Part shown: in pieces, positions 9,232 through 17,512 of the stretch
Layout of the letters: each line of letters begins with the position of its first letter
Numbering within the stretch: position 1 is the first letter of the stretch
Assembly: GCA_039985655.1 (NCBI GenBank)
Contig: JBDWSF010000018.1
Location: 434,001 to 498,000 of the forward strand
Length of the DNA stretch: 64,000 bases
Direction: 5' to 3'
From: Postechiella sp039985655
GTDB taxonomy: Bacteria; Bacteroidota; Bacteroidia; Flavobacteriales; Flavobacteriaceae
The notes under the pieces: model-generated
Told to the model about the DNA's origin: nothing
Database searches by the model: none
The model's input: the letters and a program-made list of their open reading frames with translations, nothing else
Made by a program: the position numbers and the translations under genes

Positions 9232-9308
9232 TTGAAAAACAAGGAACTTATACTATGATTATAGTATTGAATTTTCAAAACAAAAATAAATACTAATACT
9301 GTATAAAA

Positions 9309-9350
9309 ACAATAGCGACTCAGGTGTAAACTCGAGTCGCTATTGTGTTT
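9309..9350 (+). terminator. Intrinsic terminator after the fucosidase gene
   Basis: A 13-bp perfect stem (ACAATAGCGACTC at 9309-9321 pairing with 9334-9346) and a 12-nt loop are followed by GTTTTG. It lies 78 nt after the stop of the GH29 gene. Confidence 0.8.
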
Positions 9351-9441
9351 TGTTGAGTATTTTATTGTCCGAAAAGAAAATGATTTTTAATCCATTAATG
9401 CTCTTATACTAAACGTTAACAAACTAAAAATAGAACTTGAA

Positions 9442-10020
9442 TTGAAAACAAAGCAAGAGTATTTAAAAGGGAAATCAATTTTTATAGTTTCTCTATTTGT
9501 AATCGGAATTACAATTCTGACGGTTTATCTAACTGGAGAAAGCTACAACAGAACGGTCACTTCCAATTTATATTTATCATTATCTATAATCGGAACTGCG
9601 CTTTTTCTGTTTATGACTTATGGGCTATATAAAGGAATAAGACTAACCGACAATTTTCCTAAATTCAGGAATTTTAAAAAAGGCGATATCATAGGGAATA
9701 CATCACCAGATTTTGATACGCCCTCAATAGATGTCGGAGAAGGTATTGGCGGATTGATTTTATCTATACTACTTTGGATAGGAATGACAATTTTAATTAT
9801 CGTTTTACTAATATTACTCGAAGCTGTATTTTGGTTTTCACTTTTTATTATTTTAACAACACTTTATTGGGTGTTTTTTCGAGCTTTAAAATTTGTGTTT
9901 TCAAAATCAAAAGAAACAAAAGGAGACATCCGTTTTTCTGTTATTTATTCGCTAACATATACAATATTGTATTTAGGTTGGATTTTCGGAATTGTATATT
10001 TGACGGAAATATTACGTTAA
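9442..10020 (+). CDS. Hypothetical multi-pass membrane protein
   Basis: I do not recognise this 192-residue protein. It has about five hydrophobic segments: near residues 12-32, 43-62, 97-123, 127-150 and 168-190. A short polar loop of about 35 residues between segments two and three is rich in Asp/Gly. The frame opens with TTG at 9442; the leader just upstream reads AAACGTTAACAAACT, similar to the AACGTT ends of the palindromic elements nearby, and the downstream side reads GCTAACGACTTACACT. This suggests a single-gene accessory insert. No functional motif was seen. Confidence 0.6.
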   Translation: MKTKQEYLKGKSIFIVSLFVIGITILTVYLTGESYNRTVTSNLYLSLSIIGTALFLFMTYGLYKGIRLTDNFPKFRNFKKGDIIGNTSPDFDTPSIDVGEGIGGLILSILLWIGMTILIIVLLILLEAVFWFSLFIILTTLYWVFFRALKFVFSKSKETKGDIRFSVIYSLTYTILYLGWIFGIVYLTEILR

Positions 10021-10127
10021 AAACCAGAAGCTAACGACTTACACTCAATAAATACAACTCTATCCTGCATTAAAATAAACCTAAAACAGAAACAAATATA
10101 ATTGATTGTTTTGACGCGTATTTGGTA

Positions 10128-10808
10128 CTACTCTTTAATTATAATAACGGTAACTTTTACACCCGCAGAAAGCGCCCAAATTCGACCAGTAATAACCTGA
10201 CTTTTATCGTCTACAATTCTATATTGTGCAGTATTTGGTAAAGCACTACCTTCATTTATGGCGTAAAACTCAATCTTATTAAACCCTTCTTGTAAGTTTA
10301 ATTTAAAACCGTTAAAATTACTATTCAAATATTCACGAGCTTTAATAATATCACCATTAACAAAAACCCTAAGTAAATCACCATCAATCATGCCATGATC
10401 TCTATATTGAATGTTTACGTATTTAGATGTCGTTTTGTAATCTCCCCAATAAGCGTCTTCTTTTAGCCCACTGTTTTCACCATGCCCTTCAGGAAGTAGA
10501 GCCTTTTGTACTTTCTCTAATCTTTTAGTGTACAATTCGCCAGGATTTGCAAATTCTTCACTAGGGAACATGGAAAATTCTTTTTTTGGAAAATTCAGTT
10601 CAGGCAAGTTTTTAGATACGCTTAAGCCTTCAAAATTATCTTTATTGTCTGGTTTAGCAGGAAACAACAGCTTAGAATCTAATGAATCTTTTGGGGATTT
10701 AATAGCTGGAATTGCTATAGATTTATTTTTACTATCTATTTGAGCATTAACAGATAATGACATGCATAGCACTACCAAAAAAGAAAAATAAAAAATGATC
10801 GATTTCAT
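10128..10808 (-). CDS. Secreted protein of unknown function
   Basis: This 226-residue protein has a signal peptide ending VNAQ. A Pro/Lys/Ser-rich linker covers about residues 25-110. The C-terminal domain (about 125-226) carries the pattern HGMIDGDLLRVFVNGDII, then LNLQEGFNKIEFYAINEG and PNTAQYRIVDD. This DGD...NG...L..G.N.I.....G..PNTA.. signature recurs at the C-terminus of many Bacteroidota envelope proteins; it looks like a small beta-sandwich, and its role is not established. The gene is monocistronic with a well-formed promoter at 10856-10886 on the minus strand. I recognise the domain pattern but cannot assign a function. Confidence 0.8.
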   Translation of the reverse strand: MKSIIFYFSFLVVLCMSLSVNAQIDSKNKSIAIPAIKSPKDSLDSKLLFPAKPDNKDNFEGLSVSKNLPELNFPKKEFSMFPSEEFANPGELYTKRLEKVQKALLPEGHGENSGLKEDAYWGDYKTTSKYVNIQYRDHGMIDGDLLRVFVNGDIIKAREYLNSNFNGFKLNLQEGFNKIEFYAINEGSALPNTAQYRIVDDKSQVITGRIWALSAGVKVTVIIIKE

Positions 10809-10855
10809 CTAAACTAAAATATGTGTTATTAAAAATTTACACACTTAATAAGTGT

Positions 10856-10886
10856 CAAAGATATTTCTTTATCTCAAACACATCAA
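10856..10886 (-). promoter_or_regulatory. Promoter of the 10128-10808 gene
   Basis: On the minus strand, TTG (10884-10886) is followed after exactly 20 nt by TATCTTTG (10863-10856), matching the Bacteroidota -33/-7 arrangement. The start codon is 48 nt downstream of the -7 box. A short palindrome (CACTTATTAAGTG) follows in the leader. Confidence 0.6.
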
Positions 10887-11090
10887 GTTGTTTATGCATA
10901 AATTAACAAATACCATTCCTAAAACAGTGTTTTTAACCATTCATAGAATAACTATTATCAAATTCTGTCTTGATAATGGACTTAAATATGTTAAATTTTG
11001 TTAACTAAGTAGTTTGTTATACATAGTACTGTAACAAAATTAAATTAACGTCGTCTATTAAATATAAATCAATCTAAAAAAACAGAAAAC
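10864..11090. other. Intergenic region upstream of the small peptide genes
   Basis: There is no gene here. It holds the divergent promoter side of the 10808 gene, an 8-bp operator-like inverted repeat ATTATCAA/TTGATAAT (10954-10961 and 10970-10977), and GTTAA/TTAAC arms near 11000. No clear plus-strand -7 box was found for the small peptide genes. Confidence 0.4.
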
Positions 11091-11177
11091 ATGAGAACAT
11101 TAAACAGTAATCAATTAACAGAAACATTAAATAGTACAAAAAGCTATAATTGGAATATTAAAAGGCGCTATAGATAA
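11091..11177 (+). CDS. Small peptide gene 1 (28 residues)
   Basis: This ATG-started frame encodes a 28-residue basic peptide beginning MRTLN and ending YNWNIKRRYR. It is a close paralogue of the next gene at 11245: 22 of 28 residues are identical. Six of the codon differences are silent (for example AGA/AGG, TTA/TTG, CGC/CGT) and the six replacements are conservative (S/N, L/I, S/T). Silent change with a preserved frame and stop position argues for selection on the peptide. It has no signal peptide or membrane segment. The function is unknown. Confidence 0.6.
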   Translation: MRTLNSNQLTETLNSTKSYNWNIKRRYR

Positions 11178-11199
11178 TAGCATCAAAATATTGCACAAA

Positions 11200-11234
<35 letters not shown>

Positions 11235-11244
11235 TTAAAGCATC

Positions 11245-11334
11245 ATGAGGACATTAAACAACAATCAAATAACAAACACATTGAATAATACTAAAACTTA
11301 TAATTGGAACACTAAAAGACGTTATAGATTATAA
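11245..11334 (+). CDS. Small peptide gene 2 (29 residues)
   Basis: This is a 29-residue peptide paralogous to 11091-11177, beginning MRTLN and ending YNWNTKRRYRL. The TWN-K-R-R-Y-R tail is conserved, with a net positive charge of about +6 and one Trp. The (ATCA)8 tract lies just upstream. It may be a small protein, a regulatory leader peptide or a secreted signal; nothing in the sequence decides between them. Confidence 0.6.
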   Translation: MRTLNNNQITNTLNNTKTYNWNTKRRYRL

Positions 11335-11353
11335 CCTTCTAATACAAACAAAA

Positions 11354-11485
11354 ATGAAACATTTAGTCAAAATACAAGTGCTTCTCAATATGGCAACTGA
11401 TCAAGAGTTATTGCAAAGACGTTTTATTAATTTTAAAAACAGAAACGGTATTGTATGGAGTGGTAGCAAACGTTACGCCCACTAG
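11354..11485 (+). CDS. Small peptide gene 3 (43 residues)
   Basis: This 43-residue frame begins MKHLVKIQ 19 nt after peptide gene 2 and ends IVWSGSKRYAH. It is not alignable with the first two overall, but its end, a Trp followed a few residues later by a Lys-Arg-Tyr group, recalls their W-N-x-K-R-R-Y-R tail. The middle is predicted helical (LLNMATDQELLQRR). It lies 74 nt upstream of exbD. Evidence for translation is weaker than for the paired genes. Confidence 0.4.
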   Translation: MKHLVKIQVLLNMATDQELLQRRFINFKNRNGIVWSGSKRYAH

Positions 11486-11559
11486 TATTAGTTCGTCAGA
11501 AATTATGGTATTGTTTTTGTAAATGTTAACATCATATTAACATTTTAAATAATAATATT

Positions 11560-12117
11560 ATGAGACGAACAAAATTAGCACCAGAAGTAAATGCAGGGTC
11601 TATGGCAGACATTGCTTTTTTATTACTAGTTTTCTTTTTAGTAACTGCAGTAATCCCCAAGGACCAAGGTATTCAGCGTATGCTACCAAAAGAATGTCCG
11701 CCAGGTACCGATTGTACAGGAGATATATTCGAACGTAATATCTTGAGAATTTCCATAAATGGTAATGATGAAATTATGGTTAATGACCATATAACATCTA
11801 TTGAAGATATAAAAGATATTGCTAAAGATTTTATAGATAATAATGGTGATGGAAGTTGCACCTATTGTAATGGTAAAAAATCAGATGGAGCTTCTGATAA
11901 TCCTACAAAAGCCATTGTATCCCTTCAAAACACAACGTTAACAACGTACAGCAAATTTATTGATGTACAAGACGAATTAACAAAAGCTTATTTTGAATTA
12001 AGAGATCATTACAGTAAAAATGTATTAAAAAAACCTTCTGATGCTTTATCTAAAAGTGAGATAAATATTTTGAAAAAAGTGTATCCTTTTATTCTTTCGG
12101 AAGCTGAAGTAAAATAA
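11560..12117 (+). CDS. exbD: Biopolymer transporter ExbD/TolR family protein
   Basis: The 185-residue protein has a basic cytoplasmic N-terminus, then NAGSMADIAFLLLVFFLVT with the functional Asp of the ExbD/TolR transmembrane helix (about residues 12-33), and a periplasmic domain. ExbD works with ExbB/TolQ and TonB/TolA to use proton-motive force to energise outer-membrane transport. The periplasmic part has two unusual cysteine pairs (CPPGTDC near residue 47 and CTYC near 99). No exbB, tolQ or tonB lies in the window, so it is an orphan copy. It follows the three short peptide genes on the same strand. Confidence 0.88.
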   Translation: MRRTKLAPEVNAGSMADIAFLLLVFFLVTAVIPKDQGIQRMLPKECPPGTDCTGDIFERNILRISINGNDEIMVNDHITSIEDIKDIAKDFIDNNGDGSCTYCNGKKSDGASDNPTKAIVSLQNTTLTTYSKFIDVQDELTKAYFELRDHYSKNVLKKPSDALSKSEINILKKVYPFILSEAEVK

Positions 12118-12187
12118 TGAGTTCTTTGTATATTGATTTATCTTAATAAACAAAGCTTCTCGATACTATTTTGATAAAAAAAATCAA

Positions 12188-12232
12188 AATCACTCGAAGT
12201 GACATTGGTTATTGATTATCGTTCGAGTGATT
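12188..12232. repeat. Inverted repeat downstream of exbD
   Basis: AATCACTCGAA (12188-12198) is repeated inverted at 12222-12232 as TTCGAGTGATT. The words CTCGAAGTGACAT and TTCGAGTGA also occur in the dispersed repeats near 55420 and 61445 and are typical of intergenic repeats in this genome. Confidence 0.6.
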
Positions 12233-12259
12233 CCGACTTTTTTGTCAAGATGTATAATA

Positions 12260-12300
12260 CACCATTACTTAGCGGCAACTTTGTAATGGTGTCTTTATTC
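12260..12300 (+). terminator. Probable terminator between exbD and the cytochrome gene
   Basis: CACCATTAC (12260-12268) pairs with GTAATGGTG (12283-12291), then a T-rich tail TCTTTATTCTTTATTT. It separates convergent genes, and the T-tract favours plus-strand termination for exbD. Confidence 0.6.
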
Positions 12301-12768
12301 TTTATTTAAATCATACCATTCTATATTTTTTAAAACCGCTCTTCTACCCTGTTCTTCGGGTGCATATTGCGCTGCTAGATAATCTACAATAACAGATTCG
12401 TTTTCTCCCAAATCCCATAAATTTTGAGTAGCTTGCATCCAACGAATTATTCCAATCCATCCTGCTTTAGTAGCTCTGTTTTGTGTTACTAGTTTAGCTG
12501 AGTGGCAAGGTGTGCAACTTATTACAACTTCATTTAATCCTTTACCCGCTTTAAATCCCGTTGGAATATGAATACCGTTTTTTATGTCATTTATGTCGAC
12601 ATCATCAATATCAACATAATCTTTAGATGATACACTGTTAAAACTTAAAAATGAAGGATTTACAATTTTATAAATCAATCCTGACGCACCGATAATCAAT
12701 ACGAAAAAAAACAAAAAAAGTTTAAAATATAGACGCCTTACAGTTTGTTTAAAATTGTTAGCATTCAT
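12295..12768 (-). CDS. Monohaem c-type cytochrome, sulfite dehydrogenase small subunit-like
   Basis: The 157-residue protein has one N-terminal membrane anchor (about residues 15-34) and a single haem c site CTPCH (Cys85, Cys88, His89). A Met at about 111 (RWMQATQNLW) is the likely distal ligand. The ATG is immediately adjacent to the stop of the molybdoenzyme gene upstream, so the two are translationally coupled. By context it is the electron acceptor of the sulfite dehydrogenase-like enzyme, as SorB is for SorA, feeding electrons to the respiratory chain. The partner assignment is inference from position. Confidence 0.8.
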   Translation of the reverse strand: MNANNFKQTVRRLYFKLFLFFFVLIIGASGLIYKIVNPSFLSFNSVSSKDYVDIDDVDINDIKNGIHIPTGFKAGKGLNEVVISCTPCHSAKLVTQNRATKAGWIGIIRWMQATQNLWDLGENESVIVDYLAAQYAPEEQGRRAVLKNIEWYDLNKE

Positions 12769-13989
12769 CTATTTTACTTTTATAGCTATTCTATGACAGG
12801 CATTATTTAAATACCCTTTTGGATTCCACCCTGGCACTAACATCGGTTGGCTAACATGGGTTTCATCTGTAGCTCTAGCCCAAACCTCATAATAGCCTTT
12901 TTTAGGAAATGTTATTGTTGCTTTAAAATGTTGCCAAGCTAAACGATTTATGGGTTTTTCTATCAAACACGTTTTCCAAGTGGCTCCAAAATCAATGGAA
13001 TATGCCATAGATTTGATTTCTAATTCTCCAGCCCAAGCATGACCTCTAATGTTAAGTTTTTCGCCTTCATGTATCATCGCTCCAGATTTCGGATACGTAA
13101 TTAAAGATTTAACAGGCATACTTTCTATAATACACATGTCTTCTTCTTTTACTTTTTCTCCAGGAGCTACTGTATTCATTGGGACACTATACGATGGCCC
13201 TTTCATTTTTGCTCCATCATGAATTTTATCTCGAACACTAATACCTTTAATCCATTTGCCAGAAGCTGATGCAGGCCAACCTCCTGCTACTAAACGCAGC
13301 GGATAACCATGAGCTAAAGGAATAGCTTCTCCATTCATTTTAAAAGCCAAAAGCGTTTCATCTTGATATGCTTTATGCATGGGCACACCCCTTGAAATCG
13401 CCTCTTTATTTGGGTCTTTACTTAAATGGGTATCTGCACCATGATATCCTATATAAACAGCATCGCCTTTAATACCGGTATCTTCTAGAATATCTTTCAA
13501 TCTAACACCTGTCCATTCAGCACACGAAACAGCACCGATTGTCCATTGATTCCCTTTTGCTGGCGGATTAAATTCACTTCTCCCATTGCCACCACACTCT
13601 AAAGTGAGCTGATAGGTATATTGTTTGAATTTGGTTTTTAAATCTTGTAAAGTATATGTTTTTTTACTTATAACAGATTCGCCATCAATAGTTAATGTCC
13701 ATTTTGAAACATCAATATTTTCAGGAATCAATCCGTTATTTCTAATAAACATAAATTTATTAGGTGTAATCTTATCATCTAACAAATGCGCTTTAGCCTC
13801 GATATTCCAAGGCTTGTTATTTAGCACTGTCATTTCAGAATCTTTACCAAATAACTTATAAGGATCAGGCTCTTGTAATACTAATGGAATATAATTTTCT
13901 GGCATTGAAGCCGAATAAATAATATGAGTCCCTATTAGCGTTGCCGCTGAACTAAGTATAGATTTCCTAATAAAATGACGTCTTTTCAA
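12769..13989 (-). CDS. Sulfite oxidase/dehydrogenase-family molybdoenzyme (SorA/SoxC-like), Tat-exported
   Basis: This 406-residue protein starts MKRRHFIRKS, a twin-arginine signal, so it is exported folded with its cofactor. The molybdopterin domain contains LECGGNGRSEF, whose Cys132 should ligate molybdenum, followed by VYIGYHGADTH and the HGYPLRLVAGGWPASASGKW patch. The C-terminal third is the dimerisation beta-sandwich of the family (SIDFGATWKTC). Known members oxidise sulfite to sulfate or act in Sox pathways. It is followed directly by a monohaem cytochrome c gene, the SorAB arrangement, and preceded by the fused E1 gene only 10 nt upstream, so it is probably co-transcribed with it. The substrate is inferred. 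Confidence 0.87.
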   Translation of the reverse strand: MKRRHFIRKSILSSAATLIGTHIIYSASMPENYIPLVLQEPDPYKLFGKDSEMTVLNNKPWNIEAKAHLLDDKITPNKFMFIRNNGLIPENIDVSKWTLTIDGESVISKKTYTLQDLKTKFKQYTYQLTLECGGNGRSEFNPPAKGNQWTIGAVSCAEWTGVRLKDILEDTGIKGDAVYIGYHGADTHLSKDPNKEAISRGVPMHKAYQDETLLAFKMNGEAIPLAHGYPLRLVAGGWPASASGKWIKGISVRDKIHDGAKMKGPSYSVPMNTVAPGEKVKEEDMCIIESMPVKSLITYPKSGAMIHEGEKLNIRGHAWAGELEIKSMAYSIDFGATWKTCLIEKPINRLAWQHFKATITFPKKGYYEVWARATDETHVSQPMLVPGWNPKGYLNNACHRIAIKVK

Positions 13990-13999
13990 TATATAAGTA

Positions 14000-16003
14000 T
14001 TAATACAATAATAAAGCTTTCAATGCGTCTTCAAATTTGTTTTTTGATAGATATTGATCTTCAAGTTCTTTAGCAAACGGAATAGGTGTTTCCATACTCG
14101 CAACACGCTTTACTGGCGCATCCAAATACTCAAAACAATGCTCCATGATTAAAGCAGAAATATCACTTGCAATACCTCCAAACAATGAGTCTTCTTGAAA
14201 AATAATAGCACGTCCTGTTTTTCTAACCGAAGTATAAATCGTTTCGAGATCTAAAGGTTGAAGTGTTCTTATATCAATAACATCTGCTTGAATATTAGGA
14301 TTGTTCTCTAAAGTCTCTAGCGCCCAATGTACTGCTGCACCATAACTAATAATCGTAACATCGTTTCCTGTTTTTAATAGAGACGCTTTTCCGAAAGGAA
14401 TGGTGTAATATTCAGTAGGAACATCTTCTCTAATACTTCTGTATAAACCTTTATGTTCAAAAAACAATACGGGATTGGGATCATTAATTGCGGTAACTAA
14501 CAATCCTTTTGCGTCAGCAGGAAAAGCAGGGTACACCACTTTTAAACCAGGTGTTTTAGTAAACCAAGCTTCGTTAGTTTGAGAATGAAAAGGACCAGCA
14601 CCAACGCCACCACCACAAGGCATGCGTATAACAACATCGGCTTGTTGATTCCATCTATAAAACGATTTTGCTAAATAATTCACAATAGGATTAAAACCAG
14701 AGCTTGCAAAATCTGCGAATTGCATTTCTACAACGGCTTTCATTCCTGCAATAGATAACCCCATACTGGCTTCAATGATTGCTGATTCGCAAATAGGTGT
14801 ATTTCTAACACGGTCTTTGCCAAACTGTTCAACAAAACCATCGGTCACTTTAAAAACGCCTCCATAATCTGCTACATCTTGCCCCATAATAACAAGGTGA
14901 TCATGCGCCTCCATACTTTGTTTTAAACCTTCAGAAATAGCATCAACAAAACGAAGTTCATTTAACTCTTTATTTCCTACAACTTCCTTATAATCAAAAT
15001 TTTGAAATACATCATCTAACTCGTTAGTTTGATTTGATTTTATTTCAGACTCTTCAAAAGAAACACTTAAATGCTCATTAATTTCTTTAATAAAAGTAGC
15101 TTTAATTTCAGCTTCTAACGTGTCATTTAAAACACCTTCATCTTTTAAAAAAGATTGAAAATTTATAAGCGGATCTTTTTTACTCCAAACATCTAAAAGA
15201 TCTTGTGGTACATATTTTGTTCCACTAGCTTCTTCATGTCCACGCATTCTAAACGTTTTAAATTCTATTAATACAGGTCGTGGATTTTCACGCACACGTT
15301 CTGCTATTTCAGAAATTTTAGTGTACACCTCTAAAATATTATTGCCATCAATAATATGAGATTCCATACCATAACCGATACCTCTATCGGCTATATTTTC
15401 GCAATTATATTGCTCACTTGTAGGCGTAGATAATCCATAACCATTATTTTCAACACAAAATAAAACAGGCAAATTCCATACGGAAGCCACGTTTAAAGCT
15501 TCATGGAAATCACCTTCACTTGTTCCGCCTTCTCCAGTAAATACAGCAGTTACTTCTTTTTTGTTTTTTAGTTTTGACGCTAATGCTATGCCATCAGCAA
15601 CTCCTAGTTGTGGTCCCAAATGCGAAATCATCCCCACAATTTTATACTGCTGTGTTCCAAAATGAAACGACCGATCTCGTCCTTTAGTAAAACCAGAAGC
15701 TTTACCTTGCCATTGCGTAAATAATCTATATAATGGAATTTCACGAGTTGTAAAAACACCTAAATTTCGGTGCATTGGTAATATATACTCATCATTATTT
15801 AACGCCGTAGTAACACCAACCGAAATGGCTTCTTGCCCAATACCAGAGAACCATTTACTAATTTTACCTTGACGCAATAAAATAAGCATCTTCTCCTCTA
15901 TCATTCTAGGTTTCAGCATGTTTTTGTATAACTGAATTAGAATAGCATCACTGCAAAGTCCTCTATGATATTCAATATAATTTGAAACGTTTAAATTACT
16001 CAT
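14000..16003 (-). CDS. Fused alpha+beta 2-oxoacid dehydrogenase E1 component
   Basis: This 667-residue cytoplasmic protein joins both E1 subunits. The alpha part (about 1-325) has the thiamine-diphosphate site GEGGTSEGDFHEALN (157 on) ending VENNGYG (186-187 NN); Glu replaces the usual middle Asp of GDG. The beta part (about 345-667) has EASMGLSIAG, MQFADF, the HSQ-containing GPFHSQTNEAW and a C-terminal transketolase domain. Such fusions are common in Bacteroidota and are annotated as branched-chain 2-oxoacid (2-oxoisovalerate) E1, decarboxylating the oxoacid and passing the acyl group to E2. No E2 or E3 is adjacent. A -7 box lies at 16027-16034. Confidence 0.88.
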   Translation of the reverse strand: MSNLNVSNYIEYHRGLCSDAILIQLYKNMLKPRMIEEKMLILLRQGKISKWFSGIGQEAISVGVTTALNNDEYILPMHRNLGVFTTREIPLYRLFTQWQGKASGFTKGRDRSFHFGTQQYKIVGMISHLGPQLGVADGIALASKLKNKKEVTAVFTGEGGTSEGDFHEALNVASVWNLPVLFCVENNGYGLSTPTSEQYNCENIADRGIGYGMESHIIDGNNILEVYTKISEIAERVRENPRPVLIEFKTFRMRGHEEASGTKYVPQDLLDVWSKKDPLINFQSFLKDEGVLNDTLEAEIKATFIKEINEHLSVSFEESEIKSNQTNELDDVFQNFDYKEVVGNKELNELRFVDAISEGLKQSMEAHDHLVIMGQDVADYGGVFKVTDGFVEQFGKDRVRNTPICESAIIEASMGLSIAGMKAVVEMQFADFASSGFNPIVNYLAKSFYRWNQQADVVIRMPCGGGVGAGPFHSQTNEAWFTKTPGLKVVYPAFPADAKGLLVTAINDPNPVLFFEHKGLYRSIREDVPTEYYTIPFGKASLLKTGNDVTIISYGAAVHWALETLENNPNIQADVIDIRTLQPLDLETIYTSVRKTGRAIIFQEDSLFGGIASDISALIMEHCFEYLDAPVKRVASMETPIPFAKELEDQYLSKNKFEDALKALLLY

Positions 16004-16026
16004 AAATTAGTAGTATCAGATGATAT

Positions 16027-16034
16027 CAAATATA
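16027..16034 (-). promoter_or_regulatory. Promoter -7 box for the E1/sulfite dehydrogenase operon
   Basis: The minus strand reads TATATTTG, matching TAnnTTTG, 23 nt upstream of the E1 start codon. Confidence 0.45.
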
Positions 16035-16101
16035 AGATAAAAAGCGTTTATTTATATACTACTATATAAAATACAATATTAAAACCTTTATAATGTTTTT
16101 G

Positions 16102-16109
16102 TACATTTG
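16102..16109 (+). promoter_or_regulatory. Promoter -7 box for the dioxygenase gene
   Basis: TACATTTG matches TAnnTTTG 27 nt before the start codon at 16137. It is divergent from the E1 promoter at 16027. Confidence 0.5.
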
Positions 16110-16136
16110 TAGTAGTCACATCTAAATTGAATACTG

Positions 16137-17087
16137 ATGAATATAATACCAAGCGTCGATTTAAGCGATTTTATTTCGGGCAATGAAGAAAGAAAACAAA
16201 AGTTTGTTGATGCCATAGGAAAGGCTTACGAAGAGATTGGATTTGTAGCTTTAAAAGGGCATTTTTTGAACGAGGCTTTAGTTGACAGTCTATACGGTGA
16301 AATTAAGAATTTTTTCGATTTACCAACTGAAACCAAACGTAAATATGAAATTGAAGGTATTGGCGGTCAGCGTGGCTACGTGTCTTTTGGAAAAGAAAGT
16401 GCCAAAGGCAAAAAAGAAGGTGATTTAAAAGAGTTTTGGCATTTTGGACAATATGTTGAAAATGACGAAGACCTAAAAAAAGAATACCCCGATAACGTTA
16501 CTGTAAATGAATTGGCCGAATTTAATACTGTTGGAAAAGAAACCTACCAAATGCTTGAAAAAACGGCAAAATATGTTTTACGTGCTTTAGCGCTGCATTT
16601 AGAATTAGAAGAAACCTATTTTGATGCCTATATATATAATGGTAATTCTATTTTAAGACCCATCCATTATCCGCCAATAAAAGAAGAACCTAAAGAAGCA
16701 GTTCGTGCAGCGGCACATGGAGATATTAATTTAATCACCCTTTTAATGGGCGCTCAAGGGAAAGGTTTACAAGTACAAAACCATAAAGGCGAATGGATTG
16801 ATGCCATTGCAGAAGCAGATGAGTTGATGATAAATGTTGGTGATATGCTATCTAGACACACTAATAATAAGCTAAAATCTACGATTCATCGTGTTGTAAA
16901 TCCACCAAAAGAGCTTTGGGGCAATTCGAGATATTCTATCCCATTTTTCATGCACCCAATAAGTGATATGAAATTAGATGTTTTAGAAGGTTGTATAGAT
17001 AAAAGTCACCCAAAACAATTTGATAATATTACTGCAGGTGAATTTTTAAACGAACGTTTAATTGAATTAGGACTTATTAAAAAGTAG
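16137..17087 (+). CDS. Isopenicillin-N-synthase-like 2-oxoglutarate/Fe(II) dioxygenase
   Basis: The 316-residue cytosolic protein has an N-terminal DIOX_N region (about 3-120) and a C-terminal 2OG-Fe(II) jelly roll. The iron triad is seen as His194 and Asp196 (AAHGDINLITLL) and His251 (STIHRVVNPP). The RxS pair that binds the 2-oxoglutarate carboxylate, or substrate in IPNS itself, is Arg265/Ser267 in NSRYSIPFF. Bacterial members are widespread and mostly of unknown substrate; a beta-lactam role is not implied. It begins a plus-strand run of five genes; the next spacer of about 90 nt holds short ACTG-type repeated words with inverted symmetry. Confidence 0.88.
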   Translation: MNIIPSVDLSDFISGNEERKQKFVDAIGKAYEEIGFVALKGHFLNEALVDSLYGEIKNFFDLPTETKRKYEIEGIGGQRGYVSFGKESAKGKKEGDLKEFWHFGQYVENDEDLKKEYPDNVTVNELAEFNTVGKETYQMLEKTAKYVLRALALHLELEETYFDAYIYNGNSILRPIHYPPIKEEPKEAVRAAAHGDINLITLLMGAQGKGLQVQNHKGEWIDAIAEADELMINVGDMLSRHTNNKLKSTIHRVVNPPKELWGNSRYSIPFFMHPISDMKLDVLEGCIDKSHPKQFDNITAGEFLNERLIELGLIKK

Positions 17088-17176
17088 ACAGTAAAATTAA
17101 TCTTCAGTTCGCAATCGCTTACTCTTGCGGCATATTGTGACTGAGAACTGCATACTGCTAACTGAATACTGAACAC
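17088..17176 (+). repeat. Spacer of repeated ACTG/CAGT words with inverted symmetry
   Basis: The spacer holds CAGTTCGCA ... TTGCG ... GAGAACTG, then TACTGCTAACTGAATACTGA. It has imperfect palindromic arms and quasi-tandem TACTG/AACTG words. Similar but different spacers occur in the thr operon (26069-26208, 27133-27247, 27606-27679). Confidence 0.5.
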
Positions 17177-17506
17177 ATGGATTTACAAGACCAACTTAAA
17201 AACTTATTTCCTGATCACACTCCAGATCCCGCAGAATCAAATAATGAATCTGAAAATACAATTTGGATGCAGGACGCCCCTATAATTTGCAAATATGAAA
17301 AACGTAAAGGCAAACCCATTACCATTTTAGAAGGCTATACAGGTGCTAATGAAGATTTTAAAATTCTAGCAAAAGAAATTAAAACAAAACTTAGTGTTGG
17401 TGGTAGTTTTAAAGATGATAAAATCATTATTCAAGGTGATTACAGAGATAAGATCATGCAAATGCTAAAGGATAAAGGTTTTAAAGTTAAACGCGTTGGA
17501 GGCTGA
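17177..17506 (+). CDS. SUI1/eIF1-like translation factor (YciH-type)
   Basis: This 109-residue protein has a disordered acidic N-terminus (to about residue 30) and a C-terminal SUI1 fold with RKGKPITILEGYTG and the end DYRDKIMQMLKDKGFKVKRVGG. Bacterial YciH/eIF1-like proteins act at the 30S subunit and influence start-site fidelity; the role in Bacteroidota is not established. It is followed 6 nt later by the DUF1835 gene, which suggests an operon. Confidence 0.88.
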   Translation: MDLQDQLKNLFPDHTPDPAESNNESENTIWMQDAPIICKYEKRKGKPITILEGYTGANEDFKILAKEIKTKLSVGGSFKDDKIIIQGDYRDKIMQMLKDKGFKVKRVGG

Positions 17507-17512
17507 TATATT

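Noticed and set aside
16137..17087. A beta-lactam biosynthesis gene
   Set aside because: The protein has the general dioxygenase iron and oxoglutarate residues, but no ACV synthetase or other pathway genes are present.
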